NCBI GenBank assembly: GCA_014526335.1
Contig: JACTAT010000032.1
Coordinates: 9,578,505 to 9,642,504, forward strand
Reading direction: 5' to 3'
Length of the DNA stretch: 64,000 nt
Source of the DNA: Chrysaora quinquecirrha
Lineage: Eukaryota > Cnidaria > Scyphozoa > Semaeostomeae > Pelagiidae
Below the pieces are notes generated by a model that saw only the letters and a program-made list of their open reading frames with translations, was not told the DNA's origin and ran no database searches. Made by a program: the position numbers and the translations under genes. This document shows, in pieces, positions 30,801 through 43,200 of this stretch; position 1 is the stretch's first letter; the number at the start of each line of letters is the position of its first letter.

Positions 30801-31556
30801 AACGGGAGGCGACGGCACAATGTGACCATTCCAATTCGATAAACGCGAAGCAAATCAGTAAAGAAGCTGCCGTAGAGTTTTTGTTACTGCAATGATGGCG
30901 ATAAAAACCATGGCGCTTCGCTCGGTCATAGCTGCTGTAAAAAATCTTATGATGGCACGGAAATGAAAACGCGACGACATCATTCCACCGCCTTCATAAA
31001 TCGTTTGTTGCGCTGCTAATGTACTTCAGAACTTAATAATAAAAAAGCAAAATGTTTAGTGAAGAATTCGATTTTTCCAAAATTTGCATTAAGACCATTT
31101 GGCCAACAGAAGACTCTTAAGGAGCCAACAAAACTTCTATGAGCTATTAACAGCAAAATTTAACTACTTAAATTGAAAATTATTGACAAAAGTATAGAAA
31201 TATGCGAATCCTAAACACAACAATACAATTCTACATATTAACCCAAATATATACAAATGACCTCGCTTGATTCTTAGTAAATTCACAGTCCTTCCTGTAA
31301 CTTGAGGCAAAACTAAAGATAGGTGAAAGTTAACGAAAAATATAGAGCTAGCAACAAAAATAATAATTACATGTTTTAGACTAACAAAAGTAATAAATTA
31401 GCAACAAAAAAATACCAATATTTTTGTTGGATTATAGACCCCATTCCGCCCCAGTACTTGCAACACTTTTTTCTTTTACAGCGCACAAGTCCGAGTGGCC
31501 TAGAAATAGCTGCGTTTTGTCTTGACAGACACTGTTTTCCGACTTGCTCAATCGGC
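30801..31556. other. Intergenic, no recognised feature
   Basis: Unique-looking AT-rich sequence between the 136-bp array and the next MITE. No coding or repeat signal found. Confidence 0.35.
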
Positions 31557-31972
31557 TTACACATTTTTTTATATAAAAAACCACTTTATAAGGAACCTAC
31601 ATGTAGAAGGCCCGAAAATTTAAAGAACTTATACTACTAAAGAGAAAATCATTAAGGAATTTTTTAATGTTGAATATCACTTTTATCCCTGCAAATAACC
31701 AAGAATTACATAGAAAGCCGGTTCCATTCGTTTGCAGTCGAAAATCATATAAATTGTACGTTAAGCATGTATCAAATGTTTCCTTGAGTAGTCTCGAGCT
31801 TTGCTCACATGCAAGTGTCTCTCTTTGATTGTTACGACCACTGTATGTGCAGTTAAAATTAAGGAACTATTAACTTTTTGAACTACAATTGCCTCAAAAG
31901 AGGTCCAAAAATAAGGAACTGTAAGAACTAGGCCTTGAGGTAGGTTCCTTATAAAAAGGGGTTTTTTGGCTA
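31557..31972. mobile_element. MITE of the TATAAGGAAC family
   Basis: The left end (TTACACATTTTTTTATATAA, then CTTTATAAGGAACCTACATG) faces the right end GAGGTAGGTTCCTTATAAAAAGG. Inner TTAAGGAACT motifs are shared with 3308-3684. It is non-coding. Confidence 0.55.
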
Positions 31973-32725
31973 GAGCCTTTAAAGGTCAAAAAACACACTC
32001 CTATTATTCAACATCCAATAACAAGTACAAATTATTATTACCAATTTCGCACTAATTTAACAAAACAAATACAACACAGCCTACTATTTACAAACTTCAG
32101 CAAAAATATGGTATCAGGCCTAGAATGTAAACACTAAACTCTGGAAGAATTCTCTATCGTAGCTTGTTTGAGGCCCCACTTCCAGAGACATTTTCTGCAA
32201 AAAAATCCCGGTACGCAGATTTTCACAATGGTTGTACCGGAAACACCGAAAACGCAAAAACGCTAAAAACTTGCATTTCGAAAAAGATTTTTGAAAGCTT
32301 TTATATATGTAAGCTTTATATAACGTATAAACCGATTTTCATAATTGGAGGCGAAAAACGTTTAAAAACGCCGATAAAGCCTTTAAAAGCGCTTTTGGCA
32401 TTGGAAGTTTTTGAAAATGCAACTACCAAGTAACAAGAAATTGAAAACCCAGCTTACAGCAACGCTCCGGCGGCAACAGGAACTTTAGCCGTCTCTGAAA
32501 ACGTCAGTAGAAACACATCTCACTTCATTTTCGTTTAGTTGCAGTTTTCGTTGAAAGAAAGCGTTTTTGCATGAAAACGGAACAACGAAACCGGAACCCT
32601 AGTAGGCAATGCGTTACTTGCAAACAATACAACACATTTTAACTCATTCCTAGCACAGACTAACAATCCTCGACCTGAAATTTCGAAGAGCAACAGATGA
32701 GACACCGCATTTCGACACAGTTCTT

Positions 32726-35700
32726 TCAAACCACAGTTGCAAAAACGGCTTTCGGGCGCGGATGATCGACCTGCTCTTGAATGCGGCACTGAATTCGTGA
32801 GCCATAGTTAACAAATGACCTACCCAATATGTCTGAACGATGGATGAAAACACTACCAATGTTAGGAACTTGCATGAAACCGTATGTACCTCTCCAATCG
32901 GTAACAACACCTTCAACAAATGTCCCAGTTCTCTCTATTCTTCGGATTTCGTCGATTTTATGCTGTTTTTGGCGATTCTGGCTCTTCTTTTCTTGCTTTT
33001 TCTGCAACCTGTTGAAAGAAAGGTTAAATTAGTCAAAATCGTTCACATATATTCTTTAATCAATAATGATTTATATCAATAACGAAGAATAAACCTTGTC
33101 TAAGGCACTGGCCAAACGATCAAACATTGTTGGTCCAACATTTTAAATTTGCTGTACAACAAATGTTTGACCGTTTGGCCACGTCCAAAAACAATGCTTG
33201 ACAAGCAAAATAAGCGAAATTTGTGGCGTGGTGTTATTGAAAAAGTGGGAAAACATGTTTTGCTTGACACGAGCAAAAAATGTCGGACAAGCAATGTTTT
33301 TTGAGGTGGCGAAACGATCAAACATTTTGCTTGACAAGGAAATCTTAAATGTTGGACCAACAATGTTTGATCGTTTGGCCAGTGCTTAAAGGTGGACACC
33401 GTCAATACCAAAAGAGTGGCAAATCTTAATTTTTTTTTGTCTTTTCGTCTTCAAAATCTAATTTTAGAATGTATCATTTTACGGCACTCTCTGTTTCGAA
33501 ATTTTGAAAGTCAGTCAAATATTCAAAATTCGAGGAATCGATGAATTTTGGGCCTGTCCACAAAGAGACCCAAATATGGCACCCCCGACGGGAGCAACTA
33601 ATAATCTCAATCCCATTGTTTTCTATCCTGGTACTCCAACCAATTCAGTCAGCGATACCTTTTTCTGATTGGCTAATGTCGATCTACTCTCGCATTTGAT
33701 TTCAGCTGGAACCAATTTTTTTTTCGGACTAATTACCACGTTTTATGTTCTGAAGAGTCCAAGACCGACAAGTTTACTTCTGTAATTCTTAGCCAATTTA
33801 GAACCATAGCAAAAAAGAGGGATTAGGCTACGTTGGCCCATGGTTACCTTTGCACGAGAGAAAGTGGATCGGATCTAAAGTGGAGACTGTTCAGTAGTTC
33901 TAGTCTTGTTACGGATAGTCCTGCCGTTTACAAGAGCCAAGGATCCGATCCACTTTTGGGTCTAGCTATTGTGGCGTGGTTAATGAATATTTCTGTAATA
34001 ATTTATGATTGAAATCAAACTCTATCTCTCTCTCGAAAGGAGCGAGTTTTGGATCGGATCCACCTGTTTACATGACGATCCGATCTAAACTGGAAAGGTT
34101 TTCAAATCGATCCAAAAGAAGGTCGGTTCGCAGACCATAAATAGGTGGAATGCGTGTACACGCAAGGTCTATCCGTAAAGATCAATTTTTGCTCGTGTAA
34201 ACGGGATCTTAGTCAAATTTTTGTGGTATCTACATAAATAGAAAGGCAATAATGAAATAGATTTTTGAATAATGGCCACCATTTTTGTCTTTGCGCCTCT
34301 TTTCGTTTCCTCCGCTCTTCTTCGATTCTCTTCTTCTCCGCTTCTTTAATAAGCCGCAACCGCTCCTCCTCCCGTCTCTTCTCAATCAGCTCTGCCGTCT
34401 GAAGACTAATGATCGCTTTCGCATCAAGATTGAAGCGGAAAAATCGAATCTCACCACCACTCGAAGAAGCATGCAACAAAATTAACATGTCGTCGGTGAA
34501 ATGCCGCGCGAAAAACGGTCCACCGGGAGCGGCAATGTTACTGTCTGGGTGTTCGTACATGTTATGAAATGTCTCAAAGAAGCAGACCTTCGACGAATCA
34601 ATATCGTAGAACAGAAACTCCGCAAGATCAATAGTATCGTAGTTGCTATCGTGACTTTTCTGTACATTTTGCACCATGATGATATTCTTATTTAGAGACA
34701 ATTTCGTTCCGGAGGAAACTCTGCGGCCAAGGTCGATATCTTTTATTTTCTTTACACCATCTTTCAAATCCCAAAGCTGGACGACTTCCCCATGCCATAA
34801 TAGAAACCTCGTGCTTTCAGCATTGCTGTCAATTGCTACAGACCATTTGGGTACACCAAGATAATAAGGCCTATCCTTTTCTGCTGTTGGGTGCTCAACA
34901 ACTTGAAGCAATGATTTCTTATTCAAGTCAAATATTTTCACACCGACGATCTTTTTGCTGATTTCCGCTACTTTCTTTGCTGTAGATATAGGATGTTTTA
35001 GGTCAGGGGTTTCAAGGTCTTTGGCAATCATAAAGTGATCTTTCACGGCTAGAAGTTTCATTTTCTCATATTCCTAAAAAAGCAAAAAAAAAGAAAATTA
35101 TAAGCTGCTTTAACTACTGGGATAATAGAGTATCCAAGTGTGACGTCATCAAAAATCCATTTTTAGAATTCATCAAATATATCAAACATTGGCTGAGATA
35201 TGGCCATCGGAAGAAATACATTTGAATAGCAAATCACTGTAGGAAAGAAACCACATTTCTCATTGCCCGATGATGGAAGATGGATCTCTCCCAAAACGTT
35301 GCCCAACTAAATATCAAAGCCTTGTCATGATAAGTGGTGACTATCATGTCTAATACGGTGTCACTGTATTTTTGCTTCGGTTCATAAAGCTTTGAACAAG
35401 GCGCAAAATACAGTTATTACCAGTACAGATAGGGATAAAAATGCTCTATCAACTATCTAAGCCATCATCATCTTGCTTGAGGCTCCTCATAAGTACTTAC
35501 TCATACCAGTCGTCCACACTTAAATGCAGGAGAAATATTGCAGCAAGCCATAACTAGATATACAGCCTGCAAGGAGATAGTTGGTTAACTGGGGGGTGGG
35601 AGGCTTTCGAAGCCATCTATTTCTAGAGAGGACAATACTGCTGAAATCGAAAATCATATTTGACATTTCTTTCTTCAGCTTAGTGATTAGCATAACAATG

Positions 35701-38700
35701 AGCATCAATATTTTGACTAGACTGGCAAATTCTTAGCAGAGTCAGGTAATTAGTTCCAGTTTGAGCTGCTTGTTTATGACAGCAACAACTGAACGTGGTG
35801 GCAGGGAGGCTTCTAGTTACCCCACTAACATTCTGCCCTATTTTCAACTTGCCCCACTTTTAGGGTAACTCCCTCACTTTCAAAGTCAACTTGTCCCATC
35901 TTAAAAGTTAAATGCTTCTACTGAACCTTGAATGTTTAAAGTTGGGGCTCTACCCTCAAGCCCTTTTTATCACACTGATAGATTCACTCAGTTTTATCAC
36001 TTATTTAATGGTTGGGCAAGTTGACTTGACAGATGGGGTGAGTTGTACAAACATGTGGGGAGGCATGACTTGAAAGAGGTCTGACTTGACCATGTTAAGG
36101 TGGGGCAAGTTGGTAGTGGGGCAAGTTGAATTGTTACAAGCAGGGATAACTGGGACTCGTGTAAAAAGCATAGCACTCAAGGCAAACTTACCTTGGTAAT
36201 TTTCGGAGAATGCAAGTCTTCACCAATGTCAATAATAAGAATATTCTCTTTATACTGAATTGTGAGGCTCAAACTCCCATTGATCTCAACAAAAAACATT
36301 GAATGAATACATTCAGTAGTGATCTCGCCAATCTTATGGGTAAGCACCTTCTCTTGATCATTCTCCAAATCATACACACACAAATTAGCAACAGAGTCTG
36401 ATTTCAATACCAATGCGAGGTATTTGCCATGGATCGCCATTGCAAGTGGGACATCCAGTTTGTCTATTAAGTGCGTGTGCATGTAGGTTCCACTATGTAT
36501 GTCATATACCCTGACAAAACCTTCCTTCAGTCCACAGGGTATCAGTACTGCCAATCGATCACCATCCAGATAGCTGTAAGCATCACTGAGATTCAAAAAA
36601 TAGTCAAAATTTTTTGCAGTTTCTTTAATCACAGTTTTGTAACATATACCAGACATAGCATCATAATTCTTTTTCTCCCCGCCATCCTCTTCAGCACCAG
36701 TCAAAAGCCATGTATGCAGATCATCAAGAACTGTCATTTTTCTAATGGCAATTTCGAACACTTTCACAAAATATTCTTTCAAGTAGATTGTATTTGCCGT
36801 GCAATGATTTTTAAACAATATTTCAAACAACAAAGAGTGGATATCATGAAGTGCTGCATACAACTCTTTCATTCTGAATTTCTCAACATCAATGAATTTC
36901 TCCGTCTTAGCGACATATTCAATCTTCATTGATAGATCTCCAATGAAAGAACGGTACAAGTAGCCTAGAATTTTCTCCAGTACTAAGTCAGGTAGCCAAT
37001 GGCCTATATACTTAGTGAGTTTTGCCTTGCATATACCAGCAATCCATGATTTCAACATAATTATGCCTTCCATTGCATCTGAGGCATCTTCTGCAGTCGG
37101 AAATGCTGAGTAATACTTCTCCGCTGATGTTAAGTATTGCTTTATTGCCACACTACGTTGAGCTTCTTTTTTATGCTTCCTGTGTTGCATTTGCATTCTA
37201 AATTTATGCTCATAAAAGTCTTCATCGGAATACGAGTAAAATTCTTCATCAATGGATGAGTCCCAGTCATCATCACTGTCCAGATAGTCAAATGACCCAT
37301 CATCATCGAATTCTTCCTCCTCATCATCATCTTCATAATCAGATAATATATGCTGCATGTGGTTATACATTCTGCATTCTTCTTCAATCATATTGACAGC
37401 TTGTTGTAACTGAGGGCAAATATGGTTTGAGGTGGCTTGACTTTCAGAGCTTTTTCCTGCAAAGAACAATAGCACCATTTGCTAAAACTGGATTTTAAAA
37501 CTTTCAACAGCACTTTACAACTATTTACCCCCTTAGCCCAGGCAATCTATTTCCATTTTTTGTTATACTCCCTGGGGAGTATATGTCATCTTGCATGCAG
37601 CCATGCAGTCAGTGCAATGAGGATTTTTTAGACCTTCATCACTAAGGTACCAATTTTACACCTTGGTGCATTGTCACAGAGGGCAAGGTTTCTACACCTT
37701 GTAAATTTGTTCTCCCTAGCCTGGATTTGAACCACAGACCTTTATCGCAAATGGCATGAGTGCTAACCACTAGGCTACACTGGAAGTGAGATATTTAACA
37801 AAACGAAATCATCTCTTACCATTATCAGTATCTGTTTTTGCATCACTACTGATTTTATTGCAAATAGGATCTTTTGGCTTTTCACTATAAACAAGAGATA
37901 ACAGGACAAAACATCAAAAAATAGCATACTGAATGAATAAATTTGATATGCATAGGAACTTATTACGCTGACAAAAAGGGTCGCGAACAAATTCGTCCTA
38001 TTGTGTTGTTTTTGGCCATACTATGCTACAAGGCTTCTTTAAGTCCATCCAAAAAAAAACAGTCATTAACCAGGGGACATCTAACATGCAATTTTCAAGG
38101 TTTTAAAGGGCTAAATTTCTACCACAACTCCAAGCTCCCTTGCCCTGTCGAGGTCACTATGTGCTCCTATGTTACTGCAAAAGGACCAAACCATGCTATG
38201 GTCTTGGAGCTTCTCCATTATGCCAACAGCATCATTTTTACATTAACCAGCAAAAAGGGAGAAAATAGTTGCTAGGGGAAGTATGCAGCCTTCTCAGAAC
38301 AGAAGCAGGATGGCTTATTTGCAAATACAAATTCTTAGGTAGGGGCTTATTCAAGGGGTGGGCTTATTCAAGGATTTACGGTAATGCTGCATCAAATCAA
38401 TACCAGGGGTGTTTATTAGGGGAATGCAGCCAACTTTACTCACCATGGTCTTTTAACATCCTTGTTCCACTCATGAGACAATCTCTTTTGCCATAAAGAG
38501 AACAGGCCATCTATTTTGATAATAATACTATAGAGCTTTTCATATGTTATTGGTTCATCTGCACACAGTATGTTGGATCTTCTTCTATGGTAGACCTGCA
38601 ACTTTGGTATGTTACGACTGTCAGGAAGAGAGTGGTAGACTTTGGAGTAATGCTCCTGCCAGTATGCATCCTTCTCGTCCTACAAAAGCAAACAAGGATT

Positions 38701-39543
38701 CTATTTATGTATACACGATAGCAAAGCTATATGCACTACAGTGGTGGATACACATTGCTGTGGTGGCATTTTCTGCTTACCATGGTGGCTAAGCACTGCT
38801 GTGGAGGTTTATTAAGCTTGATGTGGCGGGTTATTATGCTTGATGTGGTGGTAATTTTGTGTACTGTTGAGTTTTTAGCACTATTGCACTACTGTTGTTG
38901 TGGGTTATTATGCTTAATATTGTGGTATCTTTTGCATACTGTGGTGGATTTTATGGTTTTTTCTTGCTTGATCTATAGATTTTTGCTATGATTTTGTATC
39001 CAGTACAGTATGCAAACATACCAGCACATCAAAAGAATAATACCCCACCACAGTAGTGCTTATCCACCACTGAACACAATAAATACCACCTCATCATGTG
39101 CATCACATGAAACTTTGCGCACTGCGCACCAAAGGCTATTGTTTTCCAAACAATAGAGGCTATTGTTTTCTATTGTTTAGGCCAAAATTGCGCGCTGAAG
39201 CTCTTTGGTGCGCACAACAAAAAGTTTCCAGCAGGTCCAGTATCCACCGCAGTACGTAAAAAATACTAACACAGTAGGTACCCTAATGTTTAAATCCACG
39301 ATGCTTCCATCTCATTTAAACATTTAACGTTGTTTTTTGAGCAAACAATTTCATTGACTTCTTGGAAATAAATAAGAAATGCCAAGGCTTGGGTTGCTTT
39401 AAATTTGGGCCTAAGTGCATGGCTACACAGTGACAGTTCATATTTTTGCCATAGACAGTTGCAAAACATACTTGATAATCGTAATATGAATCCCACCAAT
39501 CGTCCTCATCAAAGTCAAAGAAGTCTAGAGAGAAATAATCCAT
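32726..39543 (-). CDS. 904-aa protein: acidic region, propeller-like part, coiled coil, C-terminal cold-shock-like domain
   Basis: Six exons join in phase: 39543-39472, 38679-38444, 37884-37820, 37456-36192, 35073-34280, 33008-32726. The chosen start gives MDYFSLDFFDFDEDDWWDSY; the frame is open a little further upstream, so the start is not certain. Exon 4 has a very acidic Asp/Glu segment (about residues 150-195), then HWLPDLVLEKILGYLY, which looks F-box-like but is not convincing. Later parts have repeated hydrophobic-strand segments such as LALVLKSDSVANLCVYDLEN and LLWHGEVVQLWDLKDG, suggesting a beta-propeller. Exon 5 ends in a charged coiled coil (EKRREEERLRLIKEAEKKR). The last exon holds EGVVTDWRGTYGFMQV and GSVFIHRSDI, matching the RNP1- and RNP2-like motifs of cold-shock domains, which bind single-stranded RNA or DNA. 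I do not recognise this architecture. The exon 5 donor (ATG/GTGGCC) is weak. It shares a 686-bp upstream region with the EEA1-like gene. Confidence 0.8.
33104..33386. mobile_element. PIF/Harbinger-like MITE, best-preserved copy
   Basis: It starts GGCACTGGCCAAACGATCAA and ends TTGATCGTTTGGCCAGTGCT; arms of about 40 bp are almost perfect inverted repeats. TAA flanks both sides (33101-33103 and 33387-33389). Internal GCTTGACAAG motifs are shared with the copies at 363-637, 18105-18395 and 59265-59500. It lies between exons 5 and 6 of the 904-aa gene. Confidence 0.85.
33835..34210. mobile_element. GGATCCGATCC / GTGTAAACGGG element
   Basis: TGGATCGGATCTAAAGTGGA, GATCCGATCCACTTTTGGG and TTGGATCGGATCCACCTG alternate in orientation, and the right end is GCTCGTGTAAACGGGATC. 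It matches the older element that surrounds 6807-7118. It lies between exons 5 and 6 of the 904-aa gene. Confidence 0.55.
35165..35365 (+). repeat. Hairpin-containing dispersed repeat, copy 1
   Basis: Contains GATGGATCTCTCCCAAAACG, CCTTGTCATGATAAGTGG and a 7-bp-stem hairpin CATGATA/TATCATG. The same string of motifs is at 59580-59700. Lies in an intron of the 904-aa gene. Confidence 0.6.
35800..36135. mobile_element. Inverted-repeat element with CAACTTGCCCCAC motifs
   Basis: CAACTTGCCCCACTTTTAGG on the left and GGTGGGGCAAGTTGG...AGTGGGGCAAGTTG on the right are inverted. Several intermediate AACTTGTCCC/TTGACTTGAC motifs occur. No clear target duplication was identified. Confidence 0.5.
37640..37790 (-). 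mobile_element. tRNA-derived SINE fragment
   Basis: On the minus strand, TGTAGCCTAGTGGTTAGCAC is an A-box-like tRNA start and GGTTCAAATCC is a B box about 35 bases later; the SINE body TACACCTTGGTG follows. It resembles the 2105-2350 SINE in layout. It sits in the intron just before exon 4 of the 904-aa gene. Confidence 0.65.
38735..39075. mobile_element. Degraded copy of the near-palindromic GTGGTGG MITE
   Basis: Degenerate units CACATTGCTGTGGTGG, TACTGTGGTGGATTTTATGG and then TTGCTTGATCTATAGA match the reverse complement of the central part of 21373-21743. The far arm ACCCCACCACAGTAGTGCTT is at 39040-39070. It sits in intron 1 of the 904-aa gene. Confidence 0.6.
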
Positions 39544-40229
39544 TTTCACTTGCAGTTCAGACAAAATTTTCCAATAATGGACCTCAGTTATCTTCCGCTC
39601 ACGAAGTCCATTTCGGAAAGAGCAAGTTTTTATCTTGCCAAAAGAATAATGCATTGCGACCCGAAGCGCGGGAATCAATCAAACACGATCACCCCCCTTC
39701 CAAAAAGGGGGTCACATCGGGTTCCTCTCGCTTTTGGGAGACCAAACAGGAAAGTGTAATTTTTTTAACAAAAAACCTTAAACCTTCCTTTTATCTTTAT
39801 ACAATACTAAATCAATATCTACCTCTTTTTCCGACCACAACGCTTAAGCCATTTGCACGGATTTTGGAACAACAGTAGGATAGTAAGAAACGCAGAAAAC
39901 TGTCTTTTTCAAAGTTATGCCTAATTATGTTTTCATTAAAGATTTTTGAAAAAAAGATTTGTCCGTTGAGAAGGACCAGAAGGTGAACTGGGAAAAGAAA
40001 ATAATCTCTTCCCCTTTCTTCCCCGTTCCCCCTCCCAAAAAATTTAAAGAATTTGCAGACCATGTTACATGAAGTATTTAGGCAGGAGGCCAAAATATCC
40101 CTGCAGTGGATATTTGATAATGGCTGTATTTTGGGTTGCTGCCATCGTTGGATGAAATTGATTGATCTCAATCTCAAATGAGAGCACTGAAAACAGAGCG
40201 ACTGTTTGAGTGAAGATTTAGACTGAGAG
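39544..40229. promoter_or_regulatory. Shared head-to-head upstream region of two genes
   Basis: The 904-aa gene starts at 39543 on the minus strand and the EEA1-like gene at 40230 on the plus strand, leaving 686 bp. No TATA box is evident. Whether transcription is driven by one bidirectional promoter is inference from spacing. Minus-strand ORFs in this interval have no recognisable domain and may include 5' UTR. Confidence 0.45.
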
Positions 40230-43200
40230 ATGTTTCGTCGTTTCACAAAAGGAAAAGATGCCAGCCCGGTAAATCAATGAAATAATTAGATAGGCCTAGC
40301 CTATTGTGCGCGTTCTCCTTTTTTTTGTTCTCAGGTTCTTATTTTTAGGCCAGGCCATGCAGGAACCAAAAATAAGACAAACCATCATTTGATTGAAGTT
40401 AAAGTAGCATCTATTATGGGCCTAGTCTTCAAATACGAGATACAGCTGCAGAGGAATGTATTTGGTATATTTACCATGCAGTTTGTCTCTGTGGTTCCTT
40501 TTGCCAACTCTTCTTTAGTAGACTAGCCCTGTCCACCCACACCTACACTGCAGAGTTGGGCAATGGCATGCCTCAGTTTTTCAATAGAGCAATAGGCTGA
40601 CAGTAGGATCAAACAATAGAAAGAGGCTCTTGCACACTCGAGATCTCGTTGAAAAAGACCCTCTCCATAACCCCTCATTCATTAGGTACTCTTAAGATAA
40701 ACTAAAGATCTTTAGTCAAGTTTCTTGAGTCTAAGGTTTAAGAACTATGGGGGGAACTGGATACTCCACAGACTTGACTTGACCTTCCCCGTTATTGAGA
40801 TCCTCCACGTATCCCATCTGGTGATAATCCTAATTCTCAAAATAAATGGATTGGAGTCATGAGGTAAGATGGAACACTGCAGAGGTGTGAGAGAAGACAC
40901 AAATAATGAAATTGAATAATTTTTAGCTGATACCAATATACCGGACTATTGCTTAGTTGCACCACCATCACTCTCAATTTTGAAAATGCCTACAAAGAAG
41001 TTTTGAAAATCAATCAAATATTCAAACTCTAGGAATCGTTGAATCATTGTTCCGCAGCAAATAGAGAGCCAAATATGGCACCACTGATGGGAGCAGCTAA
41101 TCTAAATCCCATTGTTTTTCTCTGCAGAAAGAAATTCACTTTTCTCTGCAGAAAGAAATTCAGTGTGTCCAAAAAAATGGATTGTTTGTTGATCAAACTA
41201 AGACATTTACTGTCTAACCACCCGTTAGTTCATCTAATTCTGAAATCCTAGTAACTGACACTAAACATACCCTTTAACCTCCACCTTCACCTTCTCTTTC
41301 AAGGCAAAAGATGCATCTCAGAGTCCTAAAAAACAAGAACAGAGGCCAGAAGATGCAGAGGTAATTAAATCTTGAAGTATGAAAATTAAATCACATTGCC
41401 TCAGCTAGTTTATCTGTTTACCTAAAAACAGAATGGAACAACTACCTACTGTTCCACTTTTTAGATCATTTTGAAAGATTTGCATTAAAATGAAAATGTT
41501 GCGGATGATAAAACTTTCGGACAACATTTTATCCGATAACCATCCGAGCCATTTAAAATATCCTGAAAAAGTGTCGGAAACGTTTTTGCCAATATTTATT
41601 CATTGAGATACTTTCACTAAGAATGTGTGACACCCCATTTCCTATTATAACTGGATGCAAGCTTCCCAAATATATTAAAGAATCAGTGAAAAATATTCTT
41701 GATATGGTTTAAAACAGAATTTTCAAAACAGCTCTGAGAAAAGAGTCGCAAGTTTTTTGTTCGAAGTTATTTGTCCGAAAGTTTTCCGTCCGCAACTTTT
41801 TGTTATTAATGTATTCTGATTCTAAGAATGGAACAAGACAATCTGACTCATTCAGATGTGAATGCAACCCCCTGACAATACAACTTTTCAACACCTCTTT
41901 TGACATACTAACTTGGGGGTATTTGGTCAGAAAATTCCCCGCCTCTCTTATTGTTTTGAAAAATAGCCTTTTGTCCCTTTAGTCCCACTTTGCAAATACT
42001 GTAGTAACAAAAACTTGTTTTTTTTACAGGGATTTCTTTGTCCAATGTGCATGGCAAGACTGCCAGGTCCAGCTGAGCTGCAGTCTCATTTTGAAACAGT
42101 GCATAGTGAAGGGAAACAAAGCCAACCTTCTAATACCAATGTAAGTAGATATATCTCTAACAACTTGGGCTTATATCAAAATATCAATTTTGCAGTTACC
42201 AATCGTTTTCAGGTAAAACATATATTTTGACAAGGGCCATGACCATTCCATGCAAATGTTATGATCTCGTCTGCTAAAGAATTAAGTAAATGAATATAAA
42301 GGTTATAACTGAATTCAAAATACTCTAGATAAAGAATTTCCAATAGATATACTTGAACGACAAACAATTCAATCCAAAATATGTAAAAAATCAACTTCAA
42401 CTAAAAAAGCATGTTTTTTCCTAAAAACCCTAGCCAAAACCCGATCAACCAATAAGCGTAAAGCTATTGTTATCAAACGAGGGAATGCAACAATCACAAC
42501 ATTACAGCAACAACAATCAGAACCTTAACACAAGTATGTATAGAAAATGTTCTTTTTCGGTGAAGCAAAAGTTTTAATGAGACATTGTACCATTCTTTTC
42601 ATTGTGAAGCGAAGCTACTTGGCTTTTTTAGACCGAAGCAAGGAACAATTTGTTTTCAGTGCTTAGTGAAGCAAAAACAATTTTCTGTGTTCCTTTTGAA
42701 CCTAATTCTTTCTTTTGTTGCTGTCTCTTGGTGCCTCTTAGGCTACATGAAAATTTAGAACCAGATCAAGTCATATTTTCATGCCGAAATGGCAGGAGGG
42801 GTTTAAGATTTGTGTCAAGATTTGTCCATTGTGGGGTTAAAATTTTGATTTTTTGTGTTGATTTCAAAAGTTTGCTGAGGCACAGACAGATGGAGCTGTG
42901 TATGGAACATCAGAAAGTCCGAAGCTAATTCTTGGAAGCCTGAAATTGGCTTTGTTTCCATGTCTTTGTAGAATAAAAAAAAGCAAAGCAAATCTCTGAT
43001 TCGCTTAACAATAATCTATGTACCCATAGGCTGACCATTAACACCAAATTGAGAACCCAGACCTTAGAAAGCCAATTAGTTTGAAAGCTTTTACTCCTAA
43101 CTGAAAAATGACATCAGAAAATAAAAACTCAGTATTAGGTTGAAGACCTTGAACCTGACTTTGATGTAACCATAGCTGGGGCTCAAACCCGTACCTTGCT

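Noticed and set aside
32164..32433. 89-codon plus-strand ORF downstream of a MITE
   Set aside because: It lies in Lys/Ala-biased AAAACG-rich sequence; no splice or start evidence and no domain.
36471..36932. 153-codon plus-strand ORF
   Set aside because: It is antisense to the well-supported fourth exon of the 904-aa gene and has no domain.
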